Notes: generated by a model from the letters alone, not told the origin. 64,000 nucleotides of DNA from Thiocapsa rosea (GCF_003634315.1 NZ_RBXL01000001.1:473501-537500); one strand, 5' to 3'; counted from the stretch's first letter, positions 39,573 to 49,023 are shown. Program-made: numbers and translations.

Positions 39573-40148
39573 AGCGATCTCCTCTGCAGTTGACGCCGTC
39601 CACCGCGGCCTCGACGGGGCTGCGACGGACCCTGTTCACAGTCTAGTCCAGGGTAGAAAAACCGACACTTTCACACTAGACTTCAGGGGCATGGCGGGAC
39701 GCGACGGCGCGTTTAAGGTGTTTTGCGGGAATCGACATCCCAACTGCGCAGACGATGGGTCGGAAGTGAAGCCAACGGTCGCCGCTTCGCGACGTTGCTT
39801 CCGGCCGATCGGATGTGCGCGGAAGGATCGGTTCGTCCGGAATCCGATGACGACAACGACAACGACAACGACAACGGAAAATTCTGCGATGGTTTGCTCA
39901 AGACTGACGGCTTAGGGGGACTCGATGCCTTCAAGGCAGGCGCAATCGAGATGACGATTCCCGGAAACACCTCAGTCACCCCCTACCGAAGAAGCGCTTT
40001 CGTACATCCAGAGACCCGATGCATCGGCCCTCGGCGAGGAGATTCGGGCTCAGGGAGAGACCACCGTTTTGCACGACCGCCCCGCCGGTGTCTTCGCCGC
40101 CCGATCCTCACGTTTCCAGACCGATCTTCATCGCGGAGGGACGTCGAT
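39573..40148. other. Intergenic region with a GTTGTC repeat
   Basis: About 575 bases between the divergent secreted-protein and cupin genes. The repeat at 39846-39912 is listed separately. The frame open upstream of the cupin start runs through the repeat and lacks coding character; otherwise nothing recognisable. Confidence 0.45.
39846..39912. repeat. GTTGTC hexanucleotide repeat, copy 3 (inverted)
   Basis: Five GACAAC units followed by GGAAAATTCTGCGATGGTTT and GCTCAAGACTGACGGC; this is the reverse complement of the 3891-3960 copy with its flank, about 87% identical over the non-repetitive 40 bases by eye. Only one arm is present, so it cannot form the full hairpin. Confidence 0.85.
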
Positions 40149-40514
40149 ATGAACACAGAAATCGAGATCAAACGGTTCGAGAACCCCGACGACGTGCTCG
40201 ACATGAAGGAGCATGGCGGCATCGCCATCGTGAAGATGGCGGACGGCACGACCGGAATGCGAGCGATATTCGAGCCGGGCTGGACATGGGAGGTCGACGA
40301 GAAACCGCTCCTCGGCTCTCCGGAGGCATGCCCAATGGCCCATACCGGCTACTGCATCTTTGGCAAACTGGTCGTCCGCATGATCGCGTCAGGCATCGAA
40401 ACCCGCATAGGTCCCGGTGACTTCTTCGAGATTCCGCCAGGCCACGACGCCTATGTCGACGGGAATGACCGGGTCGAGCTGATTCTGTTCGCCCCACCCG
40501 AACATCGGCACTAA
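40149..40514 (+). CDS. Cupin domain protein
   Basis: A 121-aa protein with a single cupin barrel: GWTWEVDEKPLLGSPEACPM, AHTGYCIFGKLVVRM and the second motif GPGDFFEIPPGHDAYV. Small cupins of this type bind metals or sugars; substrate unknown. The ATG at 40149 follows GGAGGGACG. The TAA stop is the first triplet of a truncated dispersed repeat (40512-40534). Confidence 0.85.
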   Translation: MNTEIEIKRFENPDDVLDMKEHGGIAIVKMADGTTGMRAIFEPGWTWEVDEKPLLGSPEACPMAHTGYCIFGKLVVRMIASGIETRIGPGDFFEIPPGHDAYVDGNDRVELILFAPPEHRH

Positions 40515-40534
40515 ACCGCGCCCGGTGCGGTGTG
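40512..40534. repeat. Truncated TAAACCGCG repeat end
   Basis: TAAACCGCGCCCGGTGCGGT, the left end of a reverse type B element, with its TAA used as the cupin gene stop. The rest of the element is absent. Confidence 0.7.
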
Positions 40535-40763
40535 TGTCCCCGGCGGGCCGACTGATCCGCCTCCTCGCGTGACCTTTCCCCGACCGGCGCGGTCTTCGTC
40601 GATTCGGGGCGGTCGCGCCTTGCGTCCTTCTTGCCGGGACAGGCGGGATCGACACGATGATCGCCGAGATCCGCCGGTCGAGTGCAACTCGACCACCCGT
40701 GCGCCTGCGGTGAATCTGCATCGGCGGAAACGATGCGCGCGCCGATCACGAGCCGAGACGAGC

Positions 40764-41210
40764 ATGAACCAAGCCGACACCACAGAGGCCCCTTACCTGC
40801 ACGCCTTTCGCGGCAGCTTCACCTCCGCGTTGCGCTGGCATCAGCTCGACGAGCTCTGGGCACGGATCGACGCCTGCGCGGATGCGGGGTGGTTTCTCTA
40901 CGCGGTCGGAGAGCCGCCGCCCACTGCGGCGACCGGTGCGGATGGTGTGAGGGCCTTCGTTGCGGAGATCGACCGGCTGTTGCGCGCCGAGCATCGCGAA
41001 GACTTTTGCGGCATCGTCTATGCCGATGATCCGCGCGCACCGACCTTCGTGAAGATCTATGATCCGAACAATCTGGGCGTGGTGTGCGGTTTCAGCGACG
41101 CCCCTCCCCTGCCCGGCTGGGTCATGAGTCTGATTCCGCCGATTGACCTGCCGAGCACGCGCCCTCCGCCGAAGAACCGGCGGCGCTGGTGGAATCGATT
41201 GTTCGGATAG
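40764..41210 (+). CDS. Conserved-looking hypothetical protein
   Basis: A 148-aa soluble protein with good coding character, e.g. RWHQLDELWARIDACADAGW, DFCGIVYADDPRAPTFVKIY and a basic end PPPKNRRRWWNRLFG. No signal peptide or known domain recognised. Upstream bases 40515-40763 hold no other gene. The ATG at 40764 is preceded by GAGACGAGC, a weak ribosome-binding site. Confidence 0.65.
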   Translation: MNQADTTEAPYLHAFRGSFTSALRWHQLDELWARIDACADAGWFLYAVGEPPPTAATGADGVRAFVAEIDRLLRAEHREDFCGIVYADDPRAPTFVKIYDPNNLGVVCGFSDAPPLPGWVMSLIPPIDLPSTRPPPKNRRRWWNRLFG

Positions 41211-41288
41211 ACAGGGCTTGGACCCGAATGGAACGCCGATGCGGCATCGCATGTCGGCAGCGTGATCCCCGGATGGAGGCATGAGGCA

Positions 41289-42026
41289 ATGGATCCGAGT
41301 CAGGCGTTCTCGATGCGTGTGGACGATCGCGAGGCATCAAGCCCCGTCCTCGCGGCCTTGCGTGGTCACCCGCAATTCCGAATCCAGGTCGAGCGCCTCC
41401 CGGTCGGCGACTACCTGATCGACGACAGCCTGCTCTTCGAGCGCAAGACGCTGATGGATCTCGCGGCATCGATCAAGGACGGGCGTCTCTTCGCACAGGC
41501 CGAACGTCTGGCCAATGCCGGGCCGCGCGGTGCGCTGATCCTCGAAGGCAGCACAAGGGATCTGACCGAGAGCCGCATGCGGCGCGAGGCGATCCAGGGC
41601 GCGCTCGTGACCTTGACCTTGTTCTTCGGTCTGCCGCTGCTGCGCGCTCGGGATCCGGAGGAATCCGCCCGGCTGATGCTCTTCGCCGCGCGTCAGCAAC
41701 GGGCATTCGCCCGAGGCGCAATCCCGCGTCACGGCAAGCGACCACGCGGTAAGGCCAGGCTTCAAAGCCATATCCTCCAAGGGCTGCCGCGGATCGGACC
41801 CGAGCGCGCGAAACGACTGATCGAGCACTTCGGCAGCATCGAGGCCGTGATCGCAGCGGATGCCGAGGCATTGACCGCGGTGCCCGGCATCGGCGATGCG
41901 GTCGCCGAATCGATCCGCTGGGCGGTCCGAGAGATCCCGGCGGGTTATATACCGAGCGCACGTGGATTTTTTGCCGCATTGCACGCCCCGCGCACGCCGG
42001 GCCGGCGTTGCGCCTCCTCGCCGTAG
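41289..42026 (+). CDS. ERCC4-type nuclease with helix-hairpin-helix domain
   Basis: A 245-aa protein. Residues about 8-130 carry the ERCC4/XPF nuclease fold: [35 protein letters not shown] with the ERK-x3 catalytic core, and [11 protein letters not shown]. Residues about 165-225 hold paired helix-hairpin-helix motifs ([34 protein letters not shown]). It looks like a single-chain bacterial relative of archaeal XPF/Hef nucleases, which cut branched DNA. The last ~27 codons (from YIPSARGFF) come from an inserted repeat, so the original end is lost. Start: ATG at 41289 with GGAGG ten bases before. Confidence 0.85.
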   Translation: MDPSQAFSMRVDDREASSPVLAALRGHPQFRIQVERLPVGDYLIDDSLLFERKTLMDLAASIKDGRLFAQAERLANAGPRGALILEGSTRDLTESRMRREAIQGALVTLTLFFGLPLLRARDPEESARLMLFAARQQRAFARGAIPRHGKRPRGKARLQSHILQGLPRIGPERAKRLIEHFGSIEAVIAADAEALTAVPGIGDAVAESIRWAVREIPAGYIPSARGFFAALHAPRTPGRRCASSP

Positions 42027-42114
42027 GGGCCGCTACGCCTCGTCGGCGCGCCTTGTCCCGACGCGCGCGAGACGCACCCTGCTTTCCGAAAAACCCACGC
42101 GCGCTCGGTATATA
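41946..42114. repeat. Element with TATATACCGAGCGC inverted ends
   Basis: 26-base ends (TATATACCGAGCGCACGTGG at 41946 and its inverted match ending at 42114) enclose about 117 bases. A third end copy is at 47086-47140. The left end is translated as the tail of the ERCC4 nuclease; the right end holds TATACT close upstream of argG and could serve as its -10 box. Confidence 0.8.
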
Positions 42115-42145
42115 CTCATCGCCTTTTCCGAGTTGGAGCAAAACG

Positions 42146-43369
42146 ATGGCGCAAGGCGCAATCAAGAAGGTGGTATTGGCCTACTCCGGTGGCCTGGATA
42201 CCTCGGTCATCCTCAAATGGCTTCAGGAGGAATACGGCTGCGAGGTCGTGACCTTCACGGCCGACATCGGCCAAGGCGAGGAGCTGGAGCCGGCGCGCGC
42301 CAAGGCCACCGCAGCGGGGGTGAAGGAGATCTATATCGACGATCTGCGCGAGGAGTTCGTGCGCGATTTCGTCTTCCCCATGTTCCGCGCCAACGCCATC
42401 TACGAGGGCGAGTATCTGCTCGGCACCTCGATCGCGCGGCCCTTGATCGGCAAGCGGCTGATCGAGATCGCCGCCGAGACCGGTGCCGACGCCATCTCGC
42501 ACGGCGCGACCGGCAAAGGCAACGACCAGGTGCGTTTTGAACTGACCGCCTATGCGCTGAACCCGGACATCAAGATCATCGCGCCCTGGCGCGAGTGGGA
42601 TCTGCTCTCGCGCGAGAAGCTGATGGACTATGCGGCAAGCCGCGGGATTGCGGTCGAGATGAAGCGCGACGGCACCAAGTCGCCCTACTCGATGGACGCC
42701 AACCTGCTGCACATCTCTTACGAAGGCTACGACCTGGAAGATCCCTGGGTCGAGCCGGGTGCCGACATGTGGCGCTGGAGCGTCGCGCCGGAGGATGCAC
42801 CGGATCAGGCGACCGTCATCGAGCTGATGTTCGAGCGCGGCGATTGTGTCGGCATCGACGGCCAACGCATGTCCCCGGCCGAGGTCTTAGCCGAGCTCAA
42901 CCGCATCGGCGGGGCCAACGGCATCGGGCGCAGCGACATCGTCGAAAACCGTTATGTCGGCATGAAGTCGCGCGGCTGCTACGAGACCCCCGGCGGCACC
43001 ATCCTGCTCAAGGCCCACCGTGCGATGGAATCCTTGACGCTCGACCGCGAGGCCGCGCACCTCAAAGACGAGCTGATGCCGCGGTATGCGAGCCTCGTCT
43101 ACAACGGCTACTGGTTCGCGCCCGAGCGGCTGATGCTTCAGGCCGCGATCGACGCAACCCAAGAGGTGGTGAACGGCGTCGTGCGCCTGCGGCTCTACAA
43201 GGGCAACGTGATGGTAGTCGGTCGCAAATCCGAGACCAACAGCCTGTTCGACGCCTCGATAGCGACCTTCGAGGAGGATGCCGGGGCCTACGATCAGAAG
43301 GATGCGACCGGGTTTATTCGGTTGAATGCGCTTCGGTTAAGGGTGGCGGGACGCAAGAACCGCTGCTAA
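42146..43369 (+). CDS. argG: Argininosuccinate synthase
   Basis: A 407-aa enzyme that joins citrulline and aspartate with ATP in arginine synthesis. P-loop [15 protein letters not shown], then [28 protein letters not shown], and [18 protein letters not shown]. Full family length. ATG at 42146 after TTGGAGC; earlier in-frame codons are repeat sequence. The TAA stop is the first triplet of a TAAACCGCGTCC element. Confidence 0.97.
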   Translation: MAQGAIKKVVLAYSGGLDTSVILKWLQEEYGCEVVTFTADIGQGEELEPARAKATAAGVKEIYIDDLREEFVRDFVFPMFRANAIYEGEYLLGTSIARPLIGKRLIEIAAETGADAISHGATGKGNDQVRFELTAYALNPDIKIIAPWREWDLLSREKLMDYAASRGIAVEMKRDGTKSPYSMDANLLHISYEGYDLEDPWVEPGADMWRWSVAPEDAPDQATVIELMFERGDCVGIDGQRMSPAEVLAELNRIGGANGIGRSDIVENRYVGMKSRGCYETPGGTILLKAHRAMESLTLDREAAHLKDELMPRYASLVYNGYWFAPERLMLQAAIDATQEVVNGVVRLRLYKGNVMVVGRKSETNSLFDASIATFEEDAGAYDQKDATGFIRLNALRLRVAGRKNRC

Positions 43370-43448
43370 ACCGCGTCCGAGGCGATCTGCTTGGCCGGCG
43401 ACAATTCCAACCTCGTCGCCGTCCATTGCGTTGGCGCGACGCGGTTTA
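43367..43448. repeat. TAAACCGCG-ended repeat after argG
   Basis: TAAACCGCGTCCGAGG ... GACGCGGTTTA with an interior not shared with types A/B. Its first triplet is the argG stop codon. Confidence 0.82.
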
Positions 43449-43487
43449 GGATAAAAAAAGCGTTTCGGGAGAAGCACTTTAAAATCC

Positions 43488-43534
43488 TGAAGCGCGTCCA
43501 GCCGAGATGGTAGAGGCACCCGGGACGCGCTTCA
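43488..43534. repeat. TGAAGCGCGTCC-ended short repeat
   Basis: TGAAGCGCGTCC and its inverted match GGGACGCGCTTCA enclose 22 bases. The right end TCA (43532-43534) is the TGA stop of the reverse-strand sugar dehydrogenase gene. Confidence 0.8.
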
Positions 43535-44692
43535 GCGGGGCACAATGCGCAGCAAGGACCCATCTCCGGAGTCGATCAGCACGTAGAGATAACCGTCCGG
43601 CCCTTGCCGGACGTCTCTCACGCGATTGCCGATGGTGAGCTTTTCCTCGTCGACGACCTTCGCGCCGTCCAGGACGATGCGCCGCACCTCGCCGAAGACC
43701 AAGGCGCCGCTGAAGAGGTTGCCTTGCCATCCGGGATAGCGGTCGCCGGTGTAAAAGGCGAGACCGCTCGGCGCCTTGGAGGGTGTCCAGTTGATTAGCG
43801 GGTCGACCACCCCGGGGCGACTGGTCTCGTCGGAGACGCGTGGCCCGTGATATTCCATGCTGTAGGTGACCTCGGGCCAGCCGTAGTTCTTGCCCGGCTC
43901 GATCAGGTTGAGCTCGTCCCCGCCGCGGGAACCGTGCTCGTTGGCCCAGACGCGTCCGCTCGCGGGATCGATGGCCAAGCCCTGGATGTTGCGGTGGCCG
44001 TAGCTGTAGATCTCGGAACGCGCGCCCTTTCGATCGACAAAGGGGTTGTCCGGGTGCGGACGCCCGTCTTCCGTCAGTCTCAGGACCTTGCCGAAATGGG
44101 TCTCCAACCGCTGGGCCTGGTCGCGGATGTTGCCGCCTTCGAAGGAGGTCGGCGGATTGCCGCCGTCACCGATGCTCATCAACAGGCTCTTATCCCGCAG
44201 CCAAACGAGGCGGGAACCGAAGTGCTGCCCCCCTCGCTTGACGTCGGCGTTCTCGAAGATGACCTCGACATCTTGCAGCCGGTCGCCGTCGAGTCGCCCG
44301 CGTGCAAGGGCGGTCCGGTTGGCATCCGGGGTCCCGGTCGCGAAGGTGAGATAGACCAGTCGGTTGCGCTCGAAATCCGGATGCAGGGCCACATCCATTA
44401 GACCGCCTTGACCGTGGGACAACACCGCGGGCAGTCCAGCGACGGGCTCGGCCATCAGTTCACCATCGCGCAGGATGCGCAGACGCCCGGGACGCTCGGT
44501 GATCAGCGCCGATCCGTCCGGGAGCCAGGCGATGGACCAGGGATGCTCCAGTCCATCGGCCACCACCTCGCTGCTCCACCCCTTCGCTTCGGGCACATCC
44601 GCGGTGGGTTTGACCGGACCTTCAACCGGCGCGCAGTTGGCGAGGGGCAGCCAAAGCACACCGAGGACCGCGATCAGGATCGGACGGTTCAT
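43532..44692 (-). CDS. PQQ-type soluble sugar dehydrogenase, lipoprotein
   Basis: A 386-aa protein of the glucose/sorbosone dehydrogenase family (six-bladed propeller). Lipoprotein signal with lipobox LANC (Cys20). Blade motifs: HPWSIAWLPDGSALITERPG, GQGGLMDVALHPDFERNRLV, YSYGHRNIQGLAIDPASGRV and YGWPEVTYSMEYHGP. Members oxidise aldose sugars with PQQ, but many have unknown substrates. Start overlaps the upstream DUF971 gene stop by four bases. Confidence 0.92.
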   Translation of the reverse strand: MNRPILIAVLGVLWLPLANCAPVEGPVKPTADVPEAKGWSSEVVADGLEHPWSIAWLPDGSALITERPGRLRILRDGELMAEPVAGLPAVLSHGQGGLMDVALHPDFERNRLVYLTFATGTPDANRTALARGRLDGDRLQDVEVIFENADVKRGGQHFGSRLVWLRDKSLLMSIGDGGNPPTSFEGGNIRDQAQRLETHFGKVLRLTEDGRPHPDNPFVDRKGARSEIYSYGHRNIQGLAIDPASGRVWANEHGSRGGDELNLIEPGKNYGWPEVTYSMEYHGPRVSDETSRPGVVDPLINWTPSKAPSGLAFYTGDRYPGWQGNLFSGALVFGEVRRIVLDGAKVVDEEKLTIGNRVRDVRQGPDGYLYVLIDSGDGSLLRIVPR

Positions 44693-45153
44693 GGGGTCGG
44701 CTCCTCCGCGGGCTCGGTCGGGCTCGCCCCTGTCCGGTCAGGCAGCTCGGACGGGGATTCGCCGCGTGCCTTCATGGTCTCGAAGGGGTCCGGTGCCGTG
44801 CGCGTGTAGCCGGCCGCGCCGATTTTTTCCAGATAATCGAACCAAAACGGCTGCCAGGCCCGCCCCAGTTTATAGAGGTAGTCCCAGTCATAGAGGCCGG
44901 ATTTGTGGCCGTCGTCGAAGAAGATCTTCACCGCATAACTGCCGACCTGCTGCAGGTCGGTGATGTTGACCTCTTCCTTCTTTACCTGGAGCTTGGCGGT
45001 ACTCGGGGAGTGGCCGCGGACCTCGGCAGACGGCGAATAGACGCGCAGGTACTCGCACGGCAGCCTGAAGCGTGCCCCGTCGTCGAAGGTCACCTCAAGG
45101 AGGCGTGACTTTTGATGCAGGTTGATTTCAGTCGGTCGAGCGCGCTGATCCAT
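44689..45153 (-). CDS. DUF971 domain protein
   Basis: A 154-aa protein with the gamma-butyrobetaine-hydroxylase N-terminal-like domain: PTEINLHQKSRLLEVTFDDG, FRLPCEYLRVYSPSAEVRGH, VGSYAVKIFFDDGHKSGLYD and WDYLYKLG. This domain is found with iron-sulfur-carrier (ApbC/Mrp) functions in other proteins. The C-terminal 40 residues are Pro/Glu-rich and probably disordered. Coupled to the sugar dehydrogenase by a four-base overlap. Confidence 0.9.
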   Translation of the reverse strand: MDQRARPTEINLHQKSRLLEVTFDDGARFRLPCEYLRVYSPSAEVRGHSPSTAKLQVKKEEVNITDLQQVGSYAVKIFFDDGHKSGLYDWDYLYKLGRAWQPFWFDYLEKIGAAGYTRTAPDPFETMKARGESPSELPDRTGASPTEPAEEPTP

Positions 45154-45190
45154 GATCTACTCCTCGGACACTGGCGATGATTCAGGGTGT

Positions 45191-45274
45191 TAAACCGCGT
45201 CCAGTGCGAGATACTGAATTTCGAGTGAATTCGACGTTTGGCGCACCCACGGACCTTAGCGGGAACGCGGTTTA
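45191..45274. repeat. TAAACCGCG-ended repeat, type A copy 2
   Basis: Inverted copy of the 10261-10345 element (TAAACCGCGTCC left end, GGAACGCGGTTTA right end). Interior agreement includes TTCGAGTGAATTCGACGTTT. Confidence 0.88.
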
Positions 45275-45296
45275 AAATAATCAATTTTTTATATCT

Positions 45297-45381
45297 TGAA
45301 CCGCGCCGACTCCGGCGGTCGTCAAAACTGCCGGGGCCGATCCCATCCAAAAACATCGCATACTGCACAGGGCGCGGTTTA
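45297..45381. repeat. TAAACCGCG-ended repeat, type B copy 3
   Basis: TGAACCGCGCC ... GGGCGCGGTTTAA with interior CGATCCCATCCAAAAACATC. Its right end gives the TAA stop of hemH (45379-45381, reverse strand). Confidence 0.9.
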
Positions 45382-46479
45382 AGCCGCAGCCCCGAGCGCG
45401 ACAGCGCGGCCGTGCCGTGCGGCCAACGCGGCGCCGTCGGCCGCAACCTGCGTGACCTCGGGCCAGCCGGCCGAATGCCGCTCGACCAAACCTGCCATCA
45501 TTTCGATGTGCGCGGCGCCGTCGTTCAGGCAGTGGATATAGCTGAACTCCTTGCCCCCGGCACCGATGAAATAGCCGCGGTTCTCCTCATCGATCTCCTC
45601 GATGGTTTCCAGGCAATCGGCCGAGAATCCGGGCGACAAAACCTGGACCGAGCGCACGCCCTCGGCACCCCATGCCTTCAACGTCTCGTCCGTATAGGGC
45701 TTGAGCCACTCTTTGAAGCCGACGCGTGACTGGAAGGTCAATGCCCAGCGATCCGACGAAAGGCCGAGACAGTCGGTCACCAGCCGCGCGGTCTTCTGAC
45801 AATGGCAGAAGTAAGGGTCGCCATTCTCGAAATAATCCTTGGGGATCCCATGGAAAGAAAACAGCAAGCGCTCGGGCTCGCCCCGCTCGGCCCAGTGGTT
45901 GCGGATGCTCTCGGCCACCGCGTCGATATAAGCCGGCTCGTCGTGATATTGGTTGATGAAGCGCAGCTCGGGCAGCCAGCGCCAACGCTGCAGCTCACGC
46001 GTGACGGCGTCGAACACGGAGGCCGTGGTCGATCCGGAGTATTGCGGGTAGAGCGGAAAGACCAGGATCCGTCGCGCGTTGGCTTGGCGAAGCTCGGCCA
46101 GGGCGGCGGGTATGGACGGGTTGCCGTAGCGCATCCCCAAGGCGACCTTGACCGGTCCGACGAACCGCTCGCTCAGACGGGTCTGGACGGCGGCGGCCTG
46201 CCGCCGGGCGATGCTCAGAAGGGGCGAGCCGTCCTCCGCCCACACCGCTCGGTACGCCTTTGCCGAGCGGGCCGGGCGCACGCGCAGAATGACGGCGTGC
46301 AGGATCGGGAGCCAGAGCGCGCGCGGCAGCTCCACGACCCGCGGGTCGGCCAGGAACTCGGCCAGATAGCGGCGAACGGCCGGCACGCTCGGCGCATCCG
46401 GGGTGCCGAGGTTGACGAGCAGGATCCCGAGGCATTCCGGGGTATCGTGGCGAAAATCAGGGGTACTTACGAACGTCAT
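45379..46479 (-). CDS. hemH: Ferrochelatase
   Basis: A 366-aa enzyme inserting Fe2+ into protoporphyrin IX, the last haem step. LGILLVNLGTPDAPSVPAVR at the N-terminus, FPLYPQYSGSTTASVFDAV, LLFSFHGIPKDYFENGDPY with the catalytic His, WALTFQSRVGFKEWLKPYTD, and FSADCLETIEEIDEE with the essential Glu. Start ATG at 46479 overlaps the hemerythrin gene stop. The TAA stop is supplied by a type B repeat. Confidence 0.96.
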   Translation of the reverse strand: MTFVSTPDFRHDTPECLGILLVNLGTPDAPSVPAVRRYLAEFLADPRVVELPRALWLPILHAVILRVRPARSAKAYRAVWAEDGSPLLSIARRQAAAVQTRLSERFVGPVKVALGMRYGNPSIPAALAELRQANARRILVFPLYPQYSGSTTASVFDAVTRELQRWRWLPELRFINQYHDEPAYIDAVAESIRNHWAERGEPERLLFSFHGIPKDYFENGDPYFCHCQKTARLVTDCLGLSSDRWALTFQSRVGFKEWLKPYTDETLKAWGAEGVRSVQVLSPGFSADCLETIEEIDEENRGYFIGAGGKEFSYIHCLNDGAAHIEMMAGLVERHSAGWPEVTQVAADGAALAARHGRAVALGAAA

Positions 46480-47027
46480 GACTCCGTCTCGGCCGAGAGT
46501 CGCGCATAGAGCGCGTGATAACGCGCCGGATCCAGGGTCCCGAACAAGGGATCGTCCTGGGTCGGCGCCTGCGCCTCGATCTGTGCCCAATCCTCTTCGG
46601 ACAGACGTTCGAGCGCGATGGGAAATGCTTCCTCGTCCTCGAGCCGCTTGTGGGCACGCAGTGTTCCGATCAGCTCGCGCCCGTGCGCCTCGACGTCTTC
46701 GCGCAGCAAGACCTCCTCATGGAGGATCCCGTCGAGCGATTCGCGAAAGCGTTTGCTCAACTGCCCGAGCGCCTTGTGCTGACGCATCAGGACATCGAAG
46801 ACATCGTGGCGCTCGGTGCCTTTCTCCAAGACGCGCTCGAAGATGATGTCCTCGGTCGGGTGATGGACGATGTCGGAGTAGTTGTCCATGTACTCGAGCA
46901 TCTCGGCCATCAGCTCGTAATCAGGCTCCGCGCCCTCGTGAAAACGGTTCAAGAGGTGTTCGAAAAGATCGAGCAGCTTTGTGAGACGGACGTGGTCCTC
47001 GGCGAGTCGAGTCATTACCGGGTACAT
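46476..47027 (-). CDS. Hemerythrin (HHE) domain protein
   Basis: A 183-aa helical protein with hemerythrin iron ligands: LAEDHVRLTKLLD, IVHHPTEDIIFERVLEKG, LMRQHKALGQ and LRAHKRLEDEEAFPIAL. HHE proteins carry a di-iron site that binds O2, NO or iron. Its overlap with hemH suggests a shared iron/haem context. The ATG is the first in frame, with GGAGA nine bases upstream. Confidence 0.9.
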   Translation of the reverse strand: MYPVMTRLAEDHVRLTKLLDLFEHLLNRFHEGAEPDYELMAEMLEYMDNYSDIVHHPTEDIIFERVLEKGTERHDVFDVLMRQHKALGQLSKRFRESLDGILHEEVLLREDVEAHGRELIGTLRAHKRLEDEEAFPIALERLSEEDWAQIEAQAPTQDDPLFGTLDPARYHALYARLSAETES

Positions 47028-47085
47028 GGGCCTTCTCCTCGTAACAGCGGTCGACGTGACGGCAGTATGCCATCATCCTCATCGT

Positions 47086-47140
47086 TTATGCCGAGCACAC
47101 GCGGATTTTTCGCCGCATTAAACGCCCCGCGCACGACGCC
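47086..47140. repeat. TATGCCGAGCACACGCGG repeat, single end
   Basis: TTATGCCGAGCACACGCGGA, TTTTTCGCCGCATTAAACGC and CCCGCGCACGACG, matching 41946-41996. It contains the TAA stop (47118-47120, reverse) of the potassium channel gene and encodes part of its last residues. Confidence 0.8.
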
Positions 47141-48827
47141 GCGCGAGCCAACGCCAGACCAGTCCGCCCGGGGCTGCGTTCCCGGTCAGGACATAGTCGA
47201 GCACGTTCAGGTTTCGCAGCGTCCAGGTCAGGGTGCGACTCGCATCGGCACGCCCGCACAACAGCAGACGATCGCCGCTGCGCACCCGCACGTCCGGCGC
47301 GGGGAGCAGCTCGCGCTCCTCGTCGTCCATGCGCAACAAGACGATCAGCGGCAGCACCCGATCGCGGTCGCGTGGATCGCGCGTAAGTTGTTCGACGCTC
47401 ACCGAGATGCCGCGCCGATCCAGGGCGCACAGGGCCGGCGCCTCGATCTCGTCGATCCTGATCTCCCAGACATGAGGCGCGTATTCGTCGACCAGTGCGA
47501 CTACCCGACTGACCAACTCGCAAGCCCATTCGTCCTCGCGATCGCGTGCCAGCGCCATGAGATCCCCAAGCAAAGGCGTACCGAGCCGCACCCGGATACG
47601 ATCGGCAATGATGTTGCTCGGCATCATCACGACCTGCGCCCCGACGCGCTCGAACAAGAGCTTGTTGTAGCGATGATTCTGTCGTGCCACGACGAACAGG
47701 GTTCGGTTCAGCGCCAGGGCGGTCATGATAATCGAGAGGTTGTCCGCATCGCTGTCGGTGCCGGCCACGAGGCCGACGGCGTCGCCGATCCCCGCCTGCT
47801 CGAGCGTCACCGCCTCGGTGCCGCGCCCGTGCACGACACCTTCCTTCGGGATGCCGGTCTTGTGCGGAAGCGCCTCGATGACGGTGAGGTCGAGTCCCTG
47901 CTCCCTGAGGTGGCGGTACATGGCTTTGCCGAAACGCCCGAAGCCGCAGAGCACCCAGCGTCCTTCGGCCGGTGGAAAGATCGGCGCATCGAGCGATTGA
48001 TCCTCGTAACCGGCCAGCCATTTGCTCAACAGGGCCAGACAGGGCGACTGAATGGCGATGGCCATGTCGAGCGCAAAGGTATCGAAAGGGTCGTAGATGT
48101 GATCCGTTCCGAACGAGGCCATGTTGGCCTCGACCTCATGCGAATCGGCCCGACAGATGACGGTGATCTCGGGATGCAGCAGTTTGGCCGCGATGGCGAT
48201 CTTGAGATTGGTCTCGTTGACGTTGGTGAGCGCCACGACGCCTTTGCAGAGCGGATGTCGAAGACCTGCATCCTCGAGGCTGGACGGCTGTCGGGCATCG
48301 GCGCACAACGAGGGGACGTATTCGCGCAGGTTGTCGAGCTTGAGCAGGTTCACCCGCTGCGGATCGATGTCGATCGCCACCGCACGTTGGTGTCGATCGG
48401 TCAGGCTGCGCACCAAGGCGGTTCCGGTTTGACCATAGCCGCAGACCAGGTAGAAGGGCTCGCGCAGCCGCCTGACCCGGCGGCGAAAGCGGCTCTCCAA
48501 GATGGCACGCTGAAAGGTCGTGTCCTGCAGCAGCGTGATCAGTGTTCCGATCGCATAGAGCCAGACCGCGACCGTGGCGAACACGCTGAAGGAGACCCAA
48601 ATGCGTTGTGCATCGGTAAAGGCGTTCGGCAGCTCGCCGAACCCGATGGTGGTCGACATGTAGCTGACGAAGTAAAAGGCATGGAAGAAGCTCGTCGGCA
48701 CCGGATGACCGGCCGCATCCTGCGCGGGGATCACCACCATACCGGCCATCGCCACGGCATAGGTCCCGATCAGGACCAACAGCGGCGTGCGCATCCGCCG
48801 CATGATGAGATAGACGACGTTGTCCAT
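47118..48827 (-). CDS. Two-pore-helix potassium channel with two TrkA-N (RCK) domains
   Basis: A 569-aa protein: helices at about 13-35 and 75-95 around the pore loop with the filter variant TIGFG, then RCK/TrkA-N domain 1 (about 115-235, YLVCGYGQTGTALVRSLTD), TrkA-N domain 2 (about 245-385, WVLCGFGRFGKAMYRHLREQ) and a TrkA-C-like end. Such channels gate K+ flow through nucleotide binding to the RCK part. The ATG at 48827 begins MDNVVYLIMRRMRTPLLVL; 30 upstream codons are not credible. The C-terminus ends in a dispersed repeat. Confidence 0.9.
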   Translation of the reverse strand: MDNVVYLIMRRMRTPLLVLIGTYAVAMAGMVVIPAQDAAGHPVPTSFFHAFYFVSYMSTTIGFGELPNAFTDAQRIWVSFSVFATVAVWLYAIGTLITLLQDTTFQRAILESRFRRRVRRLREPFYLVCGYGQTGTALVRSLTDRHQRAVAIDIDPQRVNLLKLDNLREYVPSLCADARQPSSLEDAGLRHPLCKGVVALTNVNETNLKIAIAAKLLHPEITVICRADSHEVEANMASFGTDHIYDPFDTFALDMAIAIQSPCLALLSKWLAGYEDQSLDAPIFPPAEGRWVLCGFGRFGKAMYRHLREQGLDLTVIEALPHKTGIPKEGVVHGRGTEAVTLEQAGIGDAVGLVAGTDSDADNLSIIMTALALNRTLFVVARQNHRYNKLLFERVGAQVVMMPSNIIADRIRVRLGTPLLGDLMALARDREDEWACELVSRVVALVDEYAPHVWEIRIDEIEAPALCALDRRGISVSVEQLTRDPRDRDRVLPLIVLLRMDDEERELLPAPDVRVRSGDRLLLCGRADASRTLTWTLRNLNVLDYVLTGNAAPGGLVWRWLARRRARGV

Positions 48828-48914
48828 AGTCAGACTCGTACTGATGGGGCAAGCTCCACGGCGGCGGCATCGCATCCGGGCCGCGCATGGCGCAGGCGAC
48901 GCGTGCTGGTGCAG

Positions 48915-48990
48915 CACGGCAGATCTATCGAGACCATTCGTTGTCGTTGTCGACCATCGATACGATTACGATTACGATTACGACAACGCT
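48915..48990. repeat. GTTGTC hexanucleotide repeat, copy 4
   Basis: Flank GCAGATCTATCGAGACCATT, GTTGTC units, CGACCATCGATACGA, then TTACGA units with a final GACAAC. Flank matches the inverted copy at 19097-19208. The GACAAC arm has drifted to GATTAC. Confidence 0.8.
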
Positions 48991-49023
48991 CTTGGAGGGT
49001 CTCGGAATCTCTGCACCCTTCCA

